Source: Pseudomonas sp. VD-NE ins (GTDB taxonomy: Bacteria; Pseudomonadota; Gammaproteobacteria; Pseudomonadales; Pseudomonadaceae). From it: a stretch of DNA of 64,000 nucleotides. Location: assembly GCF_031882575.1 (NCBI RefSeq), contig NZ_CP134772.1, forward strand, positions 1,693,001 through 1,757,000, in the 5' to 3' direction. The position numbers were made by a program, and so were the translations under genes. The notes beneath the pieces are model-generated. The model worked only from the letters and a program-made list of their open reading frames with translations. It was not told where the DNA came from and did not search any database. Below, piece after piece: positions 1 through 8,712 of the stretch; the first letter of the stretch is position 1, and every line of letters begins with the position of its first letter.

Positions 1-175
1 GCTCGCGCAGGCTGACCAATCCCGAACCGCTGTCGAGCAACAGGTCTTTATCGCGGCCCTGAACATGCCAGAGGTTGCAGCGGTAGAAAGGCCGAATATA
101 CGGCTCGTGAATAAGCCGGATGCCATCGCTCAGGTGCTGCACTTCAAACCACTGATCGCGGGAAACGATCTTCAT
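1..175 (-). CDS. MBL-fold metallo-hydrolase (N-terminal part, runs off the window)
   Basis: Only the first 58 codons are present, read leftward from the ATG at 175. The peptide starts MKIVSRDQWFEVQHLSDGI and reaches WHVQGRDKDLLLDSGSGLVSL, the opening beta strands of metallo-beta-lactamase-fold hydrolases, where the DSG stretch precedes the HxHxDH metal site. That metal site lies outside the window, so the family call rests on the N-terminus alone. The upstream SSS transporter on the same strand ends 85 bases away, so co-transcription is possible. Substrate unknown. Confidence 0.65.
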   Translation of the reverse strand, partial: MKIVSRDQWFEVQHLSDGIRLIHEPYIRPFYRCNLWHVQGRDKDLLLDSGSGLVSLRE

Positions 176-260
176 ATTCACTTTTCTCCAGACGAAAAAA
201 ACGGGTGTGGCAACCGACGCCACACCCGTCGAAGAAAGCATCAAGTCGTTACATCAGAGC

Positions 261-1640
261 TTAGATCGCACTTGCCACGGTTGCCGGGCGAGGGGAGACC
301 AGGCTGACCACCACGAAACTCACCAGACCCACAGCCAGGCTGTAGTAGATCGGCGTGTTGGCATCCAGACCATCCTTGAACATGAACAGCAGTGCAGTGG
401 CAAAACCCAGGCCCATGCTGGCGATGGCGCCGGCGGTGGTCGCGCGTTTCCAGAAGATCGCACCCATCAGCGGGATCAGCATGCCGCCCACCAACAGGTT
501 GTAAGCAAGAGTCAGGGCGCTGATCACATCGTTGACCACCAGCGCGATACCCAGCACGACCACACCGGTCAGCAGGGTGAACAGGCGGTTGATGCCCAGG
601 CTCGACGGTTTGCCGCCACGCAGTTTCGGCAGCAGGTCTTCAGTCAGAGTAGTGGCCGCGGCAAGGAGGCCGGCGCTGGCGGTGGACATCATCGCCGCGA
701 GTGCAGCCGCGATCACCAGACCCCGGATGCCGTCCGGCAGCGACAGTTTGACGATGGCGGCGAAGGCGTTGTTGACGTTGTCCAGATCCGGGATCAGCAC
801 GTGCGCAGCCATGCCGATCAGCGCGCAGGCCAGACCGTAGACGATGCAGTAGATGCCCGCGATGCTGCCGGCGTATTGCGCGACTTTGGCGGTCTTGACG
901 GTGAACACCCGTTGCCAGATGTCCTGACCGATCAGGATGCCGAAGAAGTAGATCATGAAGTAGGTGATGATCGTGTCCCAGCCGATGGTGGTGAAGCTGA
1001 AGGCAGTGGCCGGCAGTTTCAGCACCAGTTCGTCCCAACCGCCAACGCGGTACAGGCAGATCGGCAACAGGATGAACATCAGGCCCACGGTCTTGATGAT
1101 GAACTGGACGATGTCGGTCAGGGTCAGCGACCACATGCCGCCGATCGCCGAGTAAACCACCACGACACCACCGCCGAGCAGTACCGAGATCCAGAAGGGC
1201 AGGCCGAACAGCACTTGCAGCACGGTGCCGATGGCGAGAATCGAGGTCACGCCGATCATCAGCGCGTAAGCCAGCATGATCGCCGCGCTCGCCGAGCGGG
1301 CCATCGGGTTGTAGCGTTTTTCCAGGACCTGGGTAACGGTGTAGATCTTCAGTTTCAGCAGCGGTTTGGCGAGGAACAGGTTCAGCGCGACGATGCCGCA
1401 ACCGAGTGCCGCGCACAGCCAGAAACCGGAGATGCCGTGCACGTAGCCCAGACGCACGGTGCCGACGGTGGACGCGCCACCGAGCACGGTCGCGGCCATG
1501 GTGCCCATGTACAGGCTTGGGCCGAGGTTACGCCCGGCGACGAGAAAGTCCTCGTTGGTCTTGGCCTTGCGCATGCCGAAGTAGCCGAGCAAGAGCATGC
1601 CGGCGGCGTAAATGAGGACGACGAATAAATCCAAAGCCAT
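261..1640 (-). CDS. Sodium:solute symporter (SSS) family transporter
   Basis: A 459-residue inner-membrane protein with about 12-13 hydrophobic segments. It starts MALDLFVVLIYAAGMLLLGYFG, followed by the SSS-type segment with DFLVAGRNLG and the ATVLGGASTVGT stretch, and keeps the internal MMSTASAGLLAAATTLTEDL region typical of the family (Na+-coupled uptake of organic solutes). Gene order SSS / NCS1 / SnoaL-like / gbuA / gbuR matches what I recall for PAO1 PA1418-PA1422. I infer that it takes up a guanidino compound such as 4-guanidinobutyrate or a product of its hydrolysis. Substrate is not shown by the sequence. Confidence 0.85.
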   Translation of the reverse strand: MALDLFVVLIYAAGMLLLGYFGMRKAKTNEDFLVAGRNLGPSLYMGTMAATVLGGASTVGTVRLGYVHGISGFWLCAALGCGIVALNLFLAKPLLKLKIYTVTQVLEKRYNPMARSASAAIMLAYALMIGVTSILAIGTVLQVLFGLPFWISVLLGGGVVVVYSAIGGMWSLTLTDIVQFIIKTVGLMFILLPICLYRVGGWDELVLKLPATAFSFTTIGWDTIITYFMIYFFGILIGQDIWQRVFTVKTAKVAQYAGSIAGIYCIVYGLACALIGMAAHVLIPDLDNVNNAFAAIVKLSLPDGIRGLVIAAALAAMMSTASAGLLAAATTLTEDLLPKLRGGKPSSLGINRLFTLLTGVVVLGIALVVNDVISALTLAYNLLVGGMLIPLMGAIFWKRATTAGAIASMGLGFATALLFMFKDGLDANTPIYYSLAVGLVSFVVVSLVSPRPATVASAI

Positions 1641-1691
1641 GATGGCGTGTCTCCGATTGTCTTTTTTATGTGAGGCTGAATTCGAATCTCA

Positions 1692-1782
1692 CTGTGGGAG
1701 CGAGCCTGCTCGCGAAGGCGGTCTGTCAGTCACATCAATGTTGAATGTGCTGAAGTCTTCGCGAGCAGGCTCGCTCCCACAG
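1692..1782. repeat. REP palindrome pair (GCGAGCAGGCTCGCTCCCACA type)
   Basis: Two inverted copies of a short palindrome (CTGTGGGAGCGAGCCTGCTC and its complement) are separated by about 40 bases between the two transporter genes. This is the REPIN arrangement common between Pseudomonas genes. It probably folds as a hairpin in the mRNA and may limit read-through. Confidence 0.85.
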
Positions 1783-1792
1783 GGGATCTGCG

Positions 1793-3295
1793 TCAGGCGG
1801 CCTGACGCAGTTGAGGTTTTACTGCGGCTTCACTTCGGGCATCCTTCGGGCCGAACACTTCGCGCGGTTCCGGAAACAGGCTCAGCAGCGTCAGGTACAC
1901 CACCGAGGCCAGGCCGAGAGTCACCGGCAAGCTGACGTCGATGCCGCCGGCCATTTCACCCAGCAGGCCGACGAATTGCCCCGGCAGGTTGACGAAGCAC
2001 AGGCCAACCGCCGCGCTCGGAATCCACGCACCCAGACCACGCCAGTTCCAGCCGTGGCTGAACCAGTAGCGACCGCCCTGTTCGCCGCGCGTGAACACTT
2101 GCAGGTCATCCGGGCAGTAGAAGCCGCGACGCACCAAGAGGCCGATGATCATGATCACCATCCATGGCGTGGTGCAGGTGATGATCAGCACGGCGAAGGT
2201 CGACACGCTCTGCACCAGGTTCGCTGCAAAGCGACCGATGAAGATGAAGGCAATCGACAGCACGCCGATCAGCAGCGTCGCCTTCACCCGCGACAGCACC
2301 CGCGGAAACACGCTGGACATGTCCAGCCCGGTGCCATACAGCGAGGTGGTGCCGGTGGACATGCCGCCGATCACCGCAATCAGGCACACCGGCAGGAAGA
2401 ACCAGCTCGGCGAAACCGCCAGCAAACCGCCGACATAGTTGTTCGCCGCGATGTAGTCCGGCGCCTTGATCGCGACGATGGTCGCGGTGGTCAGGCCGAA
2501 CAGGAACGGGATGAACGTGGCGATCTGCGACAGCACCACCGCCGCCATGATGCGTTGCTTGGAGGTGTCACGCGGGATGTAGCGCGACCAGTCGCCGAGG
2601 AACGCGCCGAAGGAAATCGGGTTGCTCATCGCCACCAGCGCGGCGCCGATGAACGCGGCCCAAAAGCCTGGCTGACCGAGGCTCACCGTACCGGCGTAGT
2701 TCACATCGAAAGGACCGGCGAAGGCGAAGATGCCCAGCAGGAACAACAGGCTGGCGCTCCACACCGCGATCTTGTTCACCCACAGCAAAAAGCGGAAGCC
2801 GTAGATGCACACGGTCAGCACCAGAATCGCGAACAGACCGTAGGCCAGGCCCAAAGTCAGGTCGGTTTCCGGCAGACCGATCAGGCGTTTTGCACCGCCG
2901 ATCAGCGCATCGCCCGAACTCCACACCGAGAGCGAGAAAAACGCGATAGCGGTCAACAGCGACAGGAACGAACCGACGATCCGCCCGTGTACGCCGAAGT
3001 GCGCACCGGACGACACGGCATTGTTGGTGCCGTTGAGCGGGCCGAACAGGCCCATCGGTGCGAGGATCAGCGAGCCAAGCAGCACGCCCGACACAGTCGC
3101 CCAGACGCCGGCCTGAAAAGACAGACCGAACAGCACCGGGAAACTGCCGAGCACGGCGGTGGCAAAGGTATTCGAACCACCGAAGATCATCCGGAACAAG
3201 TCCGTCGGGCCTGCGCTGCGTTCGTGGTCCGGGATCTGTTCGACCCCGTGGGTTTCAATTTGCGTAAGGCTTTGGTCGTTGTTGTTGTTATTCAT
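1793..3295 (-). CDS. NCS1-family nucleobase/purine-cytosine permease-like transporter
   Basis: A 500-residue protein with about 12 membrane segments. NCS1 hallmarks are the early FGGSNTFATAVLGSFPVLFGL segment, the GPLNGTNNAVSSGAHFGVHGR stretch, and the GAFLGDWSRYIP motif after TM6 with its Asp-Trp-Ser-Arg-Tyr core. An Asn-rich N-terminus precedes TM1. NCS1 carriers use H+ or Na+ to import nucleobases, allantoin or related compounds. Inside the gbu block it is probably the importer of a guanidino acid or related molecule. Transcribed leftward, in line with the SSS gene and gbuA. Confidence 0.85.
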   Translation of the reverse strand: MNNNNNDQSLTQIETHGVEQIPDHERSAGPTDLFRMIFGGSNTFATAVLGSFPVLFGLSFQAGVWATVSGVLLGSLILAPMGLFGPLNGTNNAVSSGAHFGVHGRIVGSFLSLLTAIAFFSLSVWSSGDALIGGAKRLIGLPETDLTLGLAYGLFAILVLTVCIYGFRFLLWVNKIAVWSASLLFLLGIFAFAGPFDVNYAGTVSLGQPGFWAAFIGAALVAMSNPISFGAFLGDWSRYIPRDTSKQRIMAAVVLSQIATFIPFLFGLTTATIVAIKAPDYIAANNYVGGLLAVSPSWFFLPVCLIAVIGGMSTGTTSLYGTGLDMSSVFPRVLSRVKATLLIGVLSIAFIFIGRFAANLVQSVSTFAVLIITCTTPWMVIMIIGLLVRRGFYCPDDLQVFTRGEQGGRYWFSHGWNWRGLGAWIPSAAVGLCFVNLPGQFVGLLGEMAGGIDVSLPVTLGLASVVYLTLLSLFPEPREVFGPKDARSEAAVKPQLRQAA

Positions 3296-3351
3296 GATCT
3301 GCTCCGATCATAAAGGCGCGCCTCATCGTGCGTGAGGCGTCACCTATTTGG

Positions 3352-3774
3352 CTAAGGGGATGGCAGCCCTTCCGGCATTGCGGACAAATGTTCGTGACAG
3401 GCCAGCCAAAGGCCTTGTTGTTCTAGGCTCGACGTTTGTTTCTTGAAAACAATCGTCTCGCGCTCCTGGCTGAAGTGTTGCTCCCCTTGCATGCGCAGCT
3501 CGGTGGCCACGTCATGGATGAAAATCGCCACCTCACCTTGCAGGCTGACGAAAGCGTTGCTCGAGGTGCACGCAAGCACCTCGAAGCCATCCTCGGCGCG
3601 CCAGCTGTCCCACAAGGCCTGATAGGCATCGCGCGACAGCAGCGGCTGTTCGAGGGTGTAGAAAACGAAACTTGCATCGGCGCTGAACGCGCCGAAGTAG
3701 GCTTCGCGATCGTTACGGGCGAAGGCGGACACCAGATCGGCGGCCGCTTGCAAAACCTGATCACGTTCGTTCAT
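3352..3774 (-). CDS. SnoaL-like / NTF2-fold protein (DUF4440-type)
   Basis: A 140-residue protein starting MNERDQVLQAAADLVSAF at the ATG at 3774. A longer reading to 3870 overlaps gbuA and has no family-like sequence. The order of helices and strands (FARNDREAYFGAFSADASFVFY, then a C-terminal sheet ending in WLACHEHLSAMP) is that of the small cone-shaped NTF2 fold. The gene begins 10 bases after the gbuA stop, so the two are surely co-transcribed. No catalytic residues can be assigned. The role is unknown, perhaps binding a guanidino acid or its product; this corresponds to the hypothetical gene next to gbuA in PAO1. Confidence 0.75.
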   Translation of the reverse strand: MNERDQVLQAAADLVSAFARNDREAYFGAFSADASFVFYTLEQPLLSRDAYQALWDSWRAEDGFEVLACTSSNAFVSLQGEVAIFIHDVATELRMQGEQHFSQERETIVFKKQTSSLEQQGLWLACHEHLSAMPEGLPSP

Positions 3775-3784
3775 GACCCGACCC

Positions 3785-4735
3785 TCAGCGATGGACCACG
3801 CCAGGCAGTACGCAGAGCATTTCGTACAGCAGGTTGGCGGCCAGCAGCGAGGTGTTGCCGGTGGTGTCATAAGCGGGCGAGACTTCTACCAGATCGCAAC
3901 CGATCAGGTCGAGGCCTTGGCAGCCGCGAACGATCTCAATTGCCTGAATGGTCGTCAGACCACCGATTTCCGGGGTGCCGGTGCCAGGTGCCCAGGCCGG
4001 GTCGATGCCGTCGATGTCGAAGCTCAGATACACCGGACCACCGCCGACTTTCTCGCGCACTTCAGCCATCAGTGGCGCCAGCGACTTGTGCCAGCACTCT
4101 TCGGCTTGTACGACGCGGAAGCCCTGATCGCGGCTCCAGTTGAAGTCATCAGCGGTGTAACCCTGTGCGCGCAAACCAATTTGCACCACGCGGTCGCAGT
4201 CCAGAAGGCCTTCTTCGACGGCGCGACGGAAGGTCGTACCGTGAGCGATCTTCTCGCCGAACATGTGATCGTTGACGTCAGCGTGGGCATCGATGTGCAC
4301 CAGACCGACCTTGCCGTGCTTTTTATGAATCGCCCGCAGGATCGGCAGGGTGATGGTGTGGTCGCCACCCAGGGTCATCGGGATCACGTTGTGCTCGAGA
4401 ATGTTGTCGTAGGCTTCTTCGATGATGCGCACGGCGTCGAGCAGGTTGAAGGTGTTGATTGCCACGTCACCGATGTCGGCCACCGACAGCGAGTCGAATG
4501 GCGCCGCGCCGGTGGCCATGTTGTACGGGCGGATCATCACTGATTCGGTGCGGATATCGCGCGGCCCGAAGCGGGTGCCGGGGCGCAACGAAGTACCGAT
4601 GTCCAGTGGCACGCCAACGAAGGCAGCGTCCAGGCCGGCAGCGGTCGGTACATGGGGGAGTCGGAGCATGGTGGCGATGCCGCCGAAGCGCGGCATTTCG
4701 TTGCCGCCCAGTGGTTGGTGAAGAATCTTGTCCAC
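3785..4735 (-). CDS. gbuA: Guanidinobutyrase (agmatinase/ureohydrolase family)
   Basis: A 316-residue Mn-dependent ureohydrolase. Metal ligands are visible as GGDHT (His126), HIDAHADVND (Asp149, His151, Asp153) and SFDIDGIDP (Asp240, Asp242), so the binuclear site is complete. The family cleaves guanidino groups to urea. The substrate 4-guanidinobutyrate (giving 4-aminobutyrate plus urea) is inferred from the neighbours: two transporters, a SnoaL-like protein and a divergent LysR gene, as I recall around gbuA/gbuR in P. aeruginosa. Agmatinase or guanidinopropionase remain possible from the sequence alone. Leftward operon with 3352-3774. Confidence 0.85.
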   Translation of the reverse strand: MDKILHQPLGGNEMPRFGGIATMLRLPHVPTAAGLDAAFVGVPLDIGTSLRPGTRFGPRDIRTESVMIRPYNMATGAAPFDSLSVADIGDVAINTFNLLDAVRIIEEAYDNILEHNVIPMTLGGDHTITLPILRAIHKKHGKVGLVHIDAHADVNDHMFGEKIAHGTTFRRAVEEGLLDCDRVVQIGLRAQGYTADDFNWSRDQGFRVVQAEECWHKSLAPLMAEVREKVGGGPVYLSFDIDGIDPAWAPGTGTPEIGGLTTIQAIEIVRGCQGLDLIGCDLVEVSPAYDTTGNTSLLAANLLYEMLCVLPGVVHR

Positions 4736-4858
4736 GGGTAAGGCCTCATCGTCTTTGTTTTATTTATGTCGGCGCGCCGTTGAGCAAAGGTTCGGACGCC
4801 GCTGTGGGGCCGATGATGCGAAATGTAGTGAGGGGAAAGAATCGCTACGGGCAAAAAC

Positions 4859-4882
4859 TTAGTTCAGATTTTTCTAAACTAA
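4859..4882. promoter_or_regulatory. Candidate GbuR (LysR-type) operator
   Basis: An inverted repeat TTAGTT-N12-AACTAA lies 124 bases upstream of the gbuA ATG in the gbuA-gbuR gap. It contains the T-N11-A spacing seen at LysR-type sites and stands out as AT-rich in GC-rich surroundings. The assignment to GbuR is inference from position and symmetry. Confidence 0.4.
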
Positions 4883-4942
4883 TGGGCGAGGGGCGATTAG
4901 ACTTTGTCGGGTTCGGGTCGTGTGATCGACAGGAGATCGTTG

Positions 4943-5644
4943 CCCTCACCCCAGCCCTCTCCCAGAGGTAGAGGGGGCCGACCGAGTTGTTGGCGGAATC
5001 TGCATCGACCTGAAAAATCGAGTCGAACTCAGGATTTGAAAGCCATGGAGATCAGCTCCCTCTCCCTCACTACCAGAGCGAGAGGGGGCCGACCGAGTTG
5101 TTGGCGGAATCTGCATCGACCTGAAAAATCGAGTCGAACTCAGGATTTGAAAGCCATGGAGATCAGCTCCCTCTCCCTCACTACCAGAGCGAGAGGGGGC
5201 CGACCGAGTTGTCAGCGGAATCTGCATCGACCTGAAAAATCAAGTCGAACTCAGGATTTGAAAGCCATGGAGATCAGCTCCCTCTCCCTCACTACCAGAG
5301 CGAGAGGGGGCCGACCGAGTTGTTGGCGGAATCTGCATCGACCTGAAAAATCGAGTCGAACTCAGGATTTGAAAGCCATGGAGATCAGCTCCCTCTCCCT
5401 CACTCCCAGAGCGAGAGGGGGCCGACCGAGTTGTTGGCGGAATCTGCATCGACCTGAAAAATCGAGTCGAACTCAGGATTTGAAAGCCATGGAGATCAGC
5501 TCCCTCTCCCTCACTCCCAGAGCGAGAGGGGGCCGACCGAGTTGTTGGCGGAATCTGCATCGACCTGAAAAATCGAGTCGAACTCAGGATTTGAAAGCCA
5601 TGGAGATCAGCTCCCTCTCCCTCGGGAGAGGGCTGGGGTGAGGG
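4943..5644. repeat. Terminal-inverted-repeat element with six 111-bp tandem repeats
   Basis: The ends are perfect 21-bp inverted repeats (4943-4963, beginning CCCTCACCCCAGCCCTCTC, and 5624-5644). Between them a 111-bp unit starts at 4971, 5082, 5193, 5304, 5415 and 5526, with only a few substitutions (unit 3 has GTCAGCGG for GTTGGCGG and CAAGTC for CGAGTC). As 111 is a multiple of three, false repetitive reading frames appear on both strands. The element fills most of the gbuA-gbuR gap and shares its ends and internal words (GGGGGCCGACC, GACCTGAAA, GAGTCG) with sequences near 29100-29440 and 41696-42007. Confidence 0.9.
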
Positions 5645-5687
5645 GCATTTCCCACAGACACACACAGTTGCAAAGCCCGGAGTAGAC

Positions 5688-6581
5688 ATGGCCAACGCTT
5701 TACCCGACCTGAAACTGTTGCGCATCTTCGTCAGCGTCGTGCGTCATCAGGGTTTTGCCAACGCGCAGCAGGAACTCAACCTGTCGACCTCGGCGATCAG
5801 CACCTACATGAGCCAGCTCGAAGCCGCGCTCGGCCTTGTGCTGTGCCATCGCGGGCGCGGCGGGTTCAGCCTGACCAGCAAGGGTGAGCTATTCCATCAG
5901 GAAACCCTGCGCCTGCTCGCCGAACTCGAAGGCTTCGAGCAATACGCCGCCACGCTCAAGGGCGAACTGCGCGGTACGCTCAACCTCGGCGTGATCGACT
6001 CCACCGTCAGCGACAAGGCCTTGCCGTTCGCCGAAGCCATCGGCGCCTACAGCCAGGAACACCCGGCGGTGCATTTGCATCTGTCGGTGATGAGCCCGTA
6101 CGAACTGCAACTCGGCGTGCAGGACAACCGCCTCGATCTGGCCATCGGTGCGTTTTCCACGCGCATGAGCGGCCTGATCTACATGCCGCTGTACCGCGAG
6201 CAACACTGGCTGTATTGCAGCAGTCGTCACCCGTTGTTCAACGAACGGCGGATTCCCGAGCAAGTCATCACCCAGCAACGCATGGTCGGACGTGGTTACT
6301 GGAGTCAGGCGGAACTCGCACGGCACGGTTTCAAACACAGCGCCGCCACCGTGGAAAGTATGGAAGCGCAGCTTATTCTGGTGCTGTCCGGCGCCTACAT
6401 CGGTTACTTGCCGGAGCACTACGCTCAGGCCTGGGCCGATAAGGGTGATTTGCGCGTCTTGCTGCCGGCGACGTTCGGTTATCAAGCGCCGTTTTCGATG
6501 ATCATGCGCCGGGGCCGCAGCCGCGAGCCGCTGATCCAGACCTTCCGCGATTTGCTCAAAGCCCAGCTCAATCAGGCTTAG
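5688..6581 (+). CDS. gbuR: LysR-family regulator of the gbu operon
   Basis: A 297-residue protein. The N-terminal winged HTH (residues about 1-65) reads LKLLRIFVSVVRHQGFANAQ and continues through STSAISTYMSQLE. The C-terminal effector-binding domain starts near residue 90 (GTLNLGVIDSTVS). It is divergent from gbuA, the usual place for a LysR activator, and corresponds to gbuR of P. aeruginosa by gene order. The tandem-repeat element lies within its upstream region, so its promoter must lie inside or just after that repeat, or be supplied by read-through. The DTW gene starts 18 bases after its stop. Confidence 0.85.
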   Translation: MANALPDLKLLRIFVSVVRHQGFANAQQELNLSTSAISTYMSQLEAALGLVLCHRGRGGFSLTSKGELFHQETLRLLAELEGFEQYAATLKGELRGTLNLGVIDSTVSDKALPFAEAIGAYSQEHPAVHLHLSVMSPYELQLGVQDNRLDLAIGAFSTRMSGLIYMPLYREQHWLYCSSRHPLFNERRIPEQVITQQRMVGRGYWSQAELARHGFKHSAATVESMEAQLILVLSGAYIGYLPEHYAQAWADKGDLRVLLPATFGYQAPFSMIMRRGRSREPLIQTFRDLLKAQLNQA

Positions 6582-6599
6582 CTTGTAGGAAAAAGAAGT

Positions 6600-7196
6600 A
6601 TGTCCAGACCCCAATGCCCGCGCTGCCTGCGCCCCCAGACCCATTGTCTGTGCCCGCTGATCCCGAGCCTCGACAGCCGCACGCGGGTGTTGCTGTTGCA
6701 GCATCCGAGTGAGGTCAATCATGCGTTGAATACCGCGCGGTTGGCGGCTTTGGGACTGACCAATGCCGAGCTGATTGTTGGTGAAGTATTCGAGGATTTG
6801 CCGGCGCTGTTGAATCGGCCGGGGTATCAGGCGCGGTTGTTGTTCCCTGCCGATGATGCGCAGCCGATGCAGGCTTATGGTGCATCCGACGAGCCGTTGT
6901 TGCTGGTGGTCCCGGACGGCACATGGCGCAAGGCGCGGAAGATGTTGCACCTCAATCCGCTGCTGGCGGCGTTGCCACGCGTGACACTGGCCGAGGGTGG
7001 CGTGTCGCGCTATCGGCTGCGCAAGGCGCCGGGGCCGGGGGCGTTGTCGACCATCGAGGCGATTGTGCAGGCGTTGCAAACACTGGAGGCGCCGGCTTCA
7101 TTCGAGCCGTTGCTCAAACCGTTCGAGGCGTTGATCGAGGGGCAGATTGCGGCGATGGGGGAAGAAACGTTTCAGCGTAATCATGCTGAAAAATAG
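6600..7196 (+). CDS. DTW-domain tRNA-uridine aminocarboxypropyltransferase
   Basis: A 198-residue protein of the DTW family (TapT/YfiP-like), which transfers the 3-amino-3-carboxypropyl group of S-adenosylmethionine to a tRNA uridine (acp3U). Visible features are the N-terminal Cys cluster CPRCLRPQTHCLC (probable metal site), LLLQHPSEVNHALNTAR, the PDGTWRKARKM motif for which the family is named, and the C-terminal SRYRLRKAPGPGALSTIEA. It follows gbuR by 18 bases and is probably co-transcribed, without an obvious functional link. Confidence 0.88.
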   Translation: MSRPQCPRCLRPQTHCLCPLIPSLDSRTRVLLLQHPSEVNHALNTARLAALGLTNAELIVGEVFEDLPALLNRPGYQARLLFPADDAQPMQAYGASDEPLLLVVPDGTWRKARKMLHLNPLLAALPRVTLAEGGVSRYRLRKAPGPGALSTIEAIVQALQTLEAPASFEPLLKPFEALIEGQIAAMGEETFQRNHAEK

Positions 7197-7210
7197 TCGG
7201 TGTTCTTGCT

Positions 7211-7311
7211 GGCCTCATCGCTGGCAAGCCAGCTCCCACAGGTTCTGAGGTGTTCACAGGTTTTGTGGCCGACACGGACACTGTGGGAGCTGGCTTGCCA
7301 GCGATGGGGCC
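7211..7311. repeat. REP palindrome pair (GCTGGCAAGCCAGCTCCCACA type)
   Basis: Inverted copies of GGCCTCATCGCTGGCAAGCC face each other across about 40 bases, between the convergent DTW and HlyD-family genes. Copies of the same type occur at 37347-37430 and 51522-51625. May act as a bidirectional transcription barrier. Confidence 0.85.
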
Positions 7312-7340
7312 AGTCAATTCATCACAAAATCCGCATATCT

Positions 7341-8702
7341 CTAGCGTTCGCGCATCGCCTCGGTCCGGGCTTTCAGCACCGGTTTTAGCAGGTAATCCAG
7401 GACACTTTTCTCCCCGGTAATAATGTCCACCGTCGCCACCATCCCCGGAATGATCAGCAACGGTTTCACATCCCCGCCCAAGTGGTTTTTATCGGTACGC
7501 ACCTGAATCAGATAGAAGCTGTTGCCCTTGTCATCGGTGATCGTGTCGGCACCGATCAGCTCAAGCTTGGCGCTCAGCCCACCGTAAATCGTGTAGTCGT
7601 AAGCACTGAACTTGACCATGGCTTTCTGGCCCGGATGCAGGAACGCAACATCCTGCGGCCGCACTTTAGCTTCGATCAGCAGGTTGTCTTCCAACGGCAC
7701 GATTTCAACCATGTCGCTGCCCGGCTGAACCACGCCGCCGATGGTGTTGACCTTCAATTGCTTGATCACGCCGTGCACTGGTGAGGTGACGGTAGTGCGG
7801 GTGACGCGGTCGTCGATGGCGATGCTGGTCGCGGTGATTTTCGACAGGTCGGTGCGTTTCTCATTCAGCTCTTTCGCCGCCTCGGAGCGGAAGGTTTGCT
7901 CAGATTCATCGATCTTGCTGCGGATCTCGGCAATCGCCGATTCGGCGCGGGGAATCGCCAAAGTGGTGGCATTCAGCGAGCCACGAATTTCCACGGCGCT
8001 GCGCTTGAGGCGGAGGATTTCCACGGGGGACACCGCACCGGTTTTCACCAGCGGTTCGGACATGTTCATCTCTTGTTGCAGCAGCGCCAGGCTGGAACTG
8101 AACTGGCCTTGTTTGGAGCGAAATTCGGCGAGTTCCTGAGTCTTCTGCCGCAGTTGTTCGCTCAGCGTGCGCTGCTCGCTGGCCAAGCGGCGCTGGCGTT
8201 GTTCGTACAGTGAGCGTTCGTCCTCGGCGACTTGCGGTGCCTTGGCGATCACCTCATCGGAAAGCTTGAACGGCCGGCCCTCGGCCTCCGCCGATAGCCG
8301 TTCGACCTGCGCGGTCAACGCATAGCGATCGGCCTCGCTCTCGCCCTTGTTCGAGCGAAAGCGTGTGTCATCCAGACGCAGCAGCGTGTCGCCCTTGTTC
8401 ACCATCTGGCCTTCACGCACGAAGATCTCGGTGACGATGCCGCCCTCAAGGTTCTGGATTACCTGAACCTTGCTCGACGGAATCGCCTTGCCTTCGCCCA
8501 TGGTCACTTCTTCGAGCACGGCGAACTTGGCCCAGACCACCGCGCTGATCAGCAGCGCTGCGGCCAGCCACACGGTGATCCGCGACCAGCGCGGCGAATC
8601 CTGCAGGGACGCGCCGGCGGTTTCCGGCATGAATTCGGCTTCGGCGCTTTTGCCGAAACTTTCGAAGTAGCCGCGCTCTTTGCTATCGGTGGAAGCAGAC
8701 AT
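7341..8702 (-). CDS. Type I secretion membrane-fusion (HlyD/LapC-like) protein
   Basis: A 453-residue adaptor of a type I secretion system, linking the ABC transporter to the outer-membrane channel through the periplasm. One TM segment near residues 45-62 (ITVWLAAALLISAVVWAKFAV) is followed by a lipoyl half (VQVIQNLEGGIVTEIFVREGQMVNKGDTLLRLDD), a long coiled-coil hairpin of Glu/Arg/Gln-rich heptads, and a beta-barrel with TVTSPVHGVIKQLKVNTIGGVV. The start at 8702 (MSASTDSK) is preferred over the longer reading because the extension overlaps the ABC gene. It begins 10 bases after that gene ends. Likely works for the adhesin at 12921-21521 (LapC/MapC role). Confidence 0.9.
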   Translation of the reverse strand: MSASTDSKERGYFESFGKSAEAEFMPETAGASLQDSPRWSRITVWLAAALLISAVVWAKFAVLEEVTMGEGKAIPSSKVQVIQNLEGGIVTEIFVREGQMVNKGDTLLRLDDTRFRSNKGESEADRYALTAQVERLSAEAEGRPFKLSDEVIAKAPQVAEDERSLYEQRQRRLASEQRTLSEQLRQKTQELAEFRSKQGQFSSSLALLQQEMNMSEPLVKTGAVSPVEILRLKRSAVEIRGSLNATTLAIPRAESAIAEIRSKIDESEQTFRSEAAKELNEKRTDLSKITATSIAIDDRVTRTTVTSPVHGVIKQLKVNTIGGVVQPGSDMVEIVPLEDNLLIEAKVRPQDVAFLHPGQKAMVKFSAYDYTIYGGLSAKLELIGADTITDDKGNSFYLIQVRTDKNHLGGDVKPLLIIPGMVATVDIITGEKSVLDYLLKPVLKARTEAMRER

Positions 8703-8712
8703 GGGGCAACTC

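Noticed and set aside
4904..5725. Repetitive open frames on both strands across the 111-bp array
   Set aside because: They exist only because 111 is a multiple of three; the peptides are copies of one translated non-coding unit.
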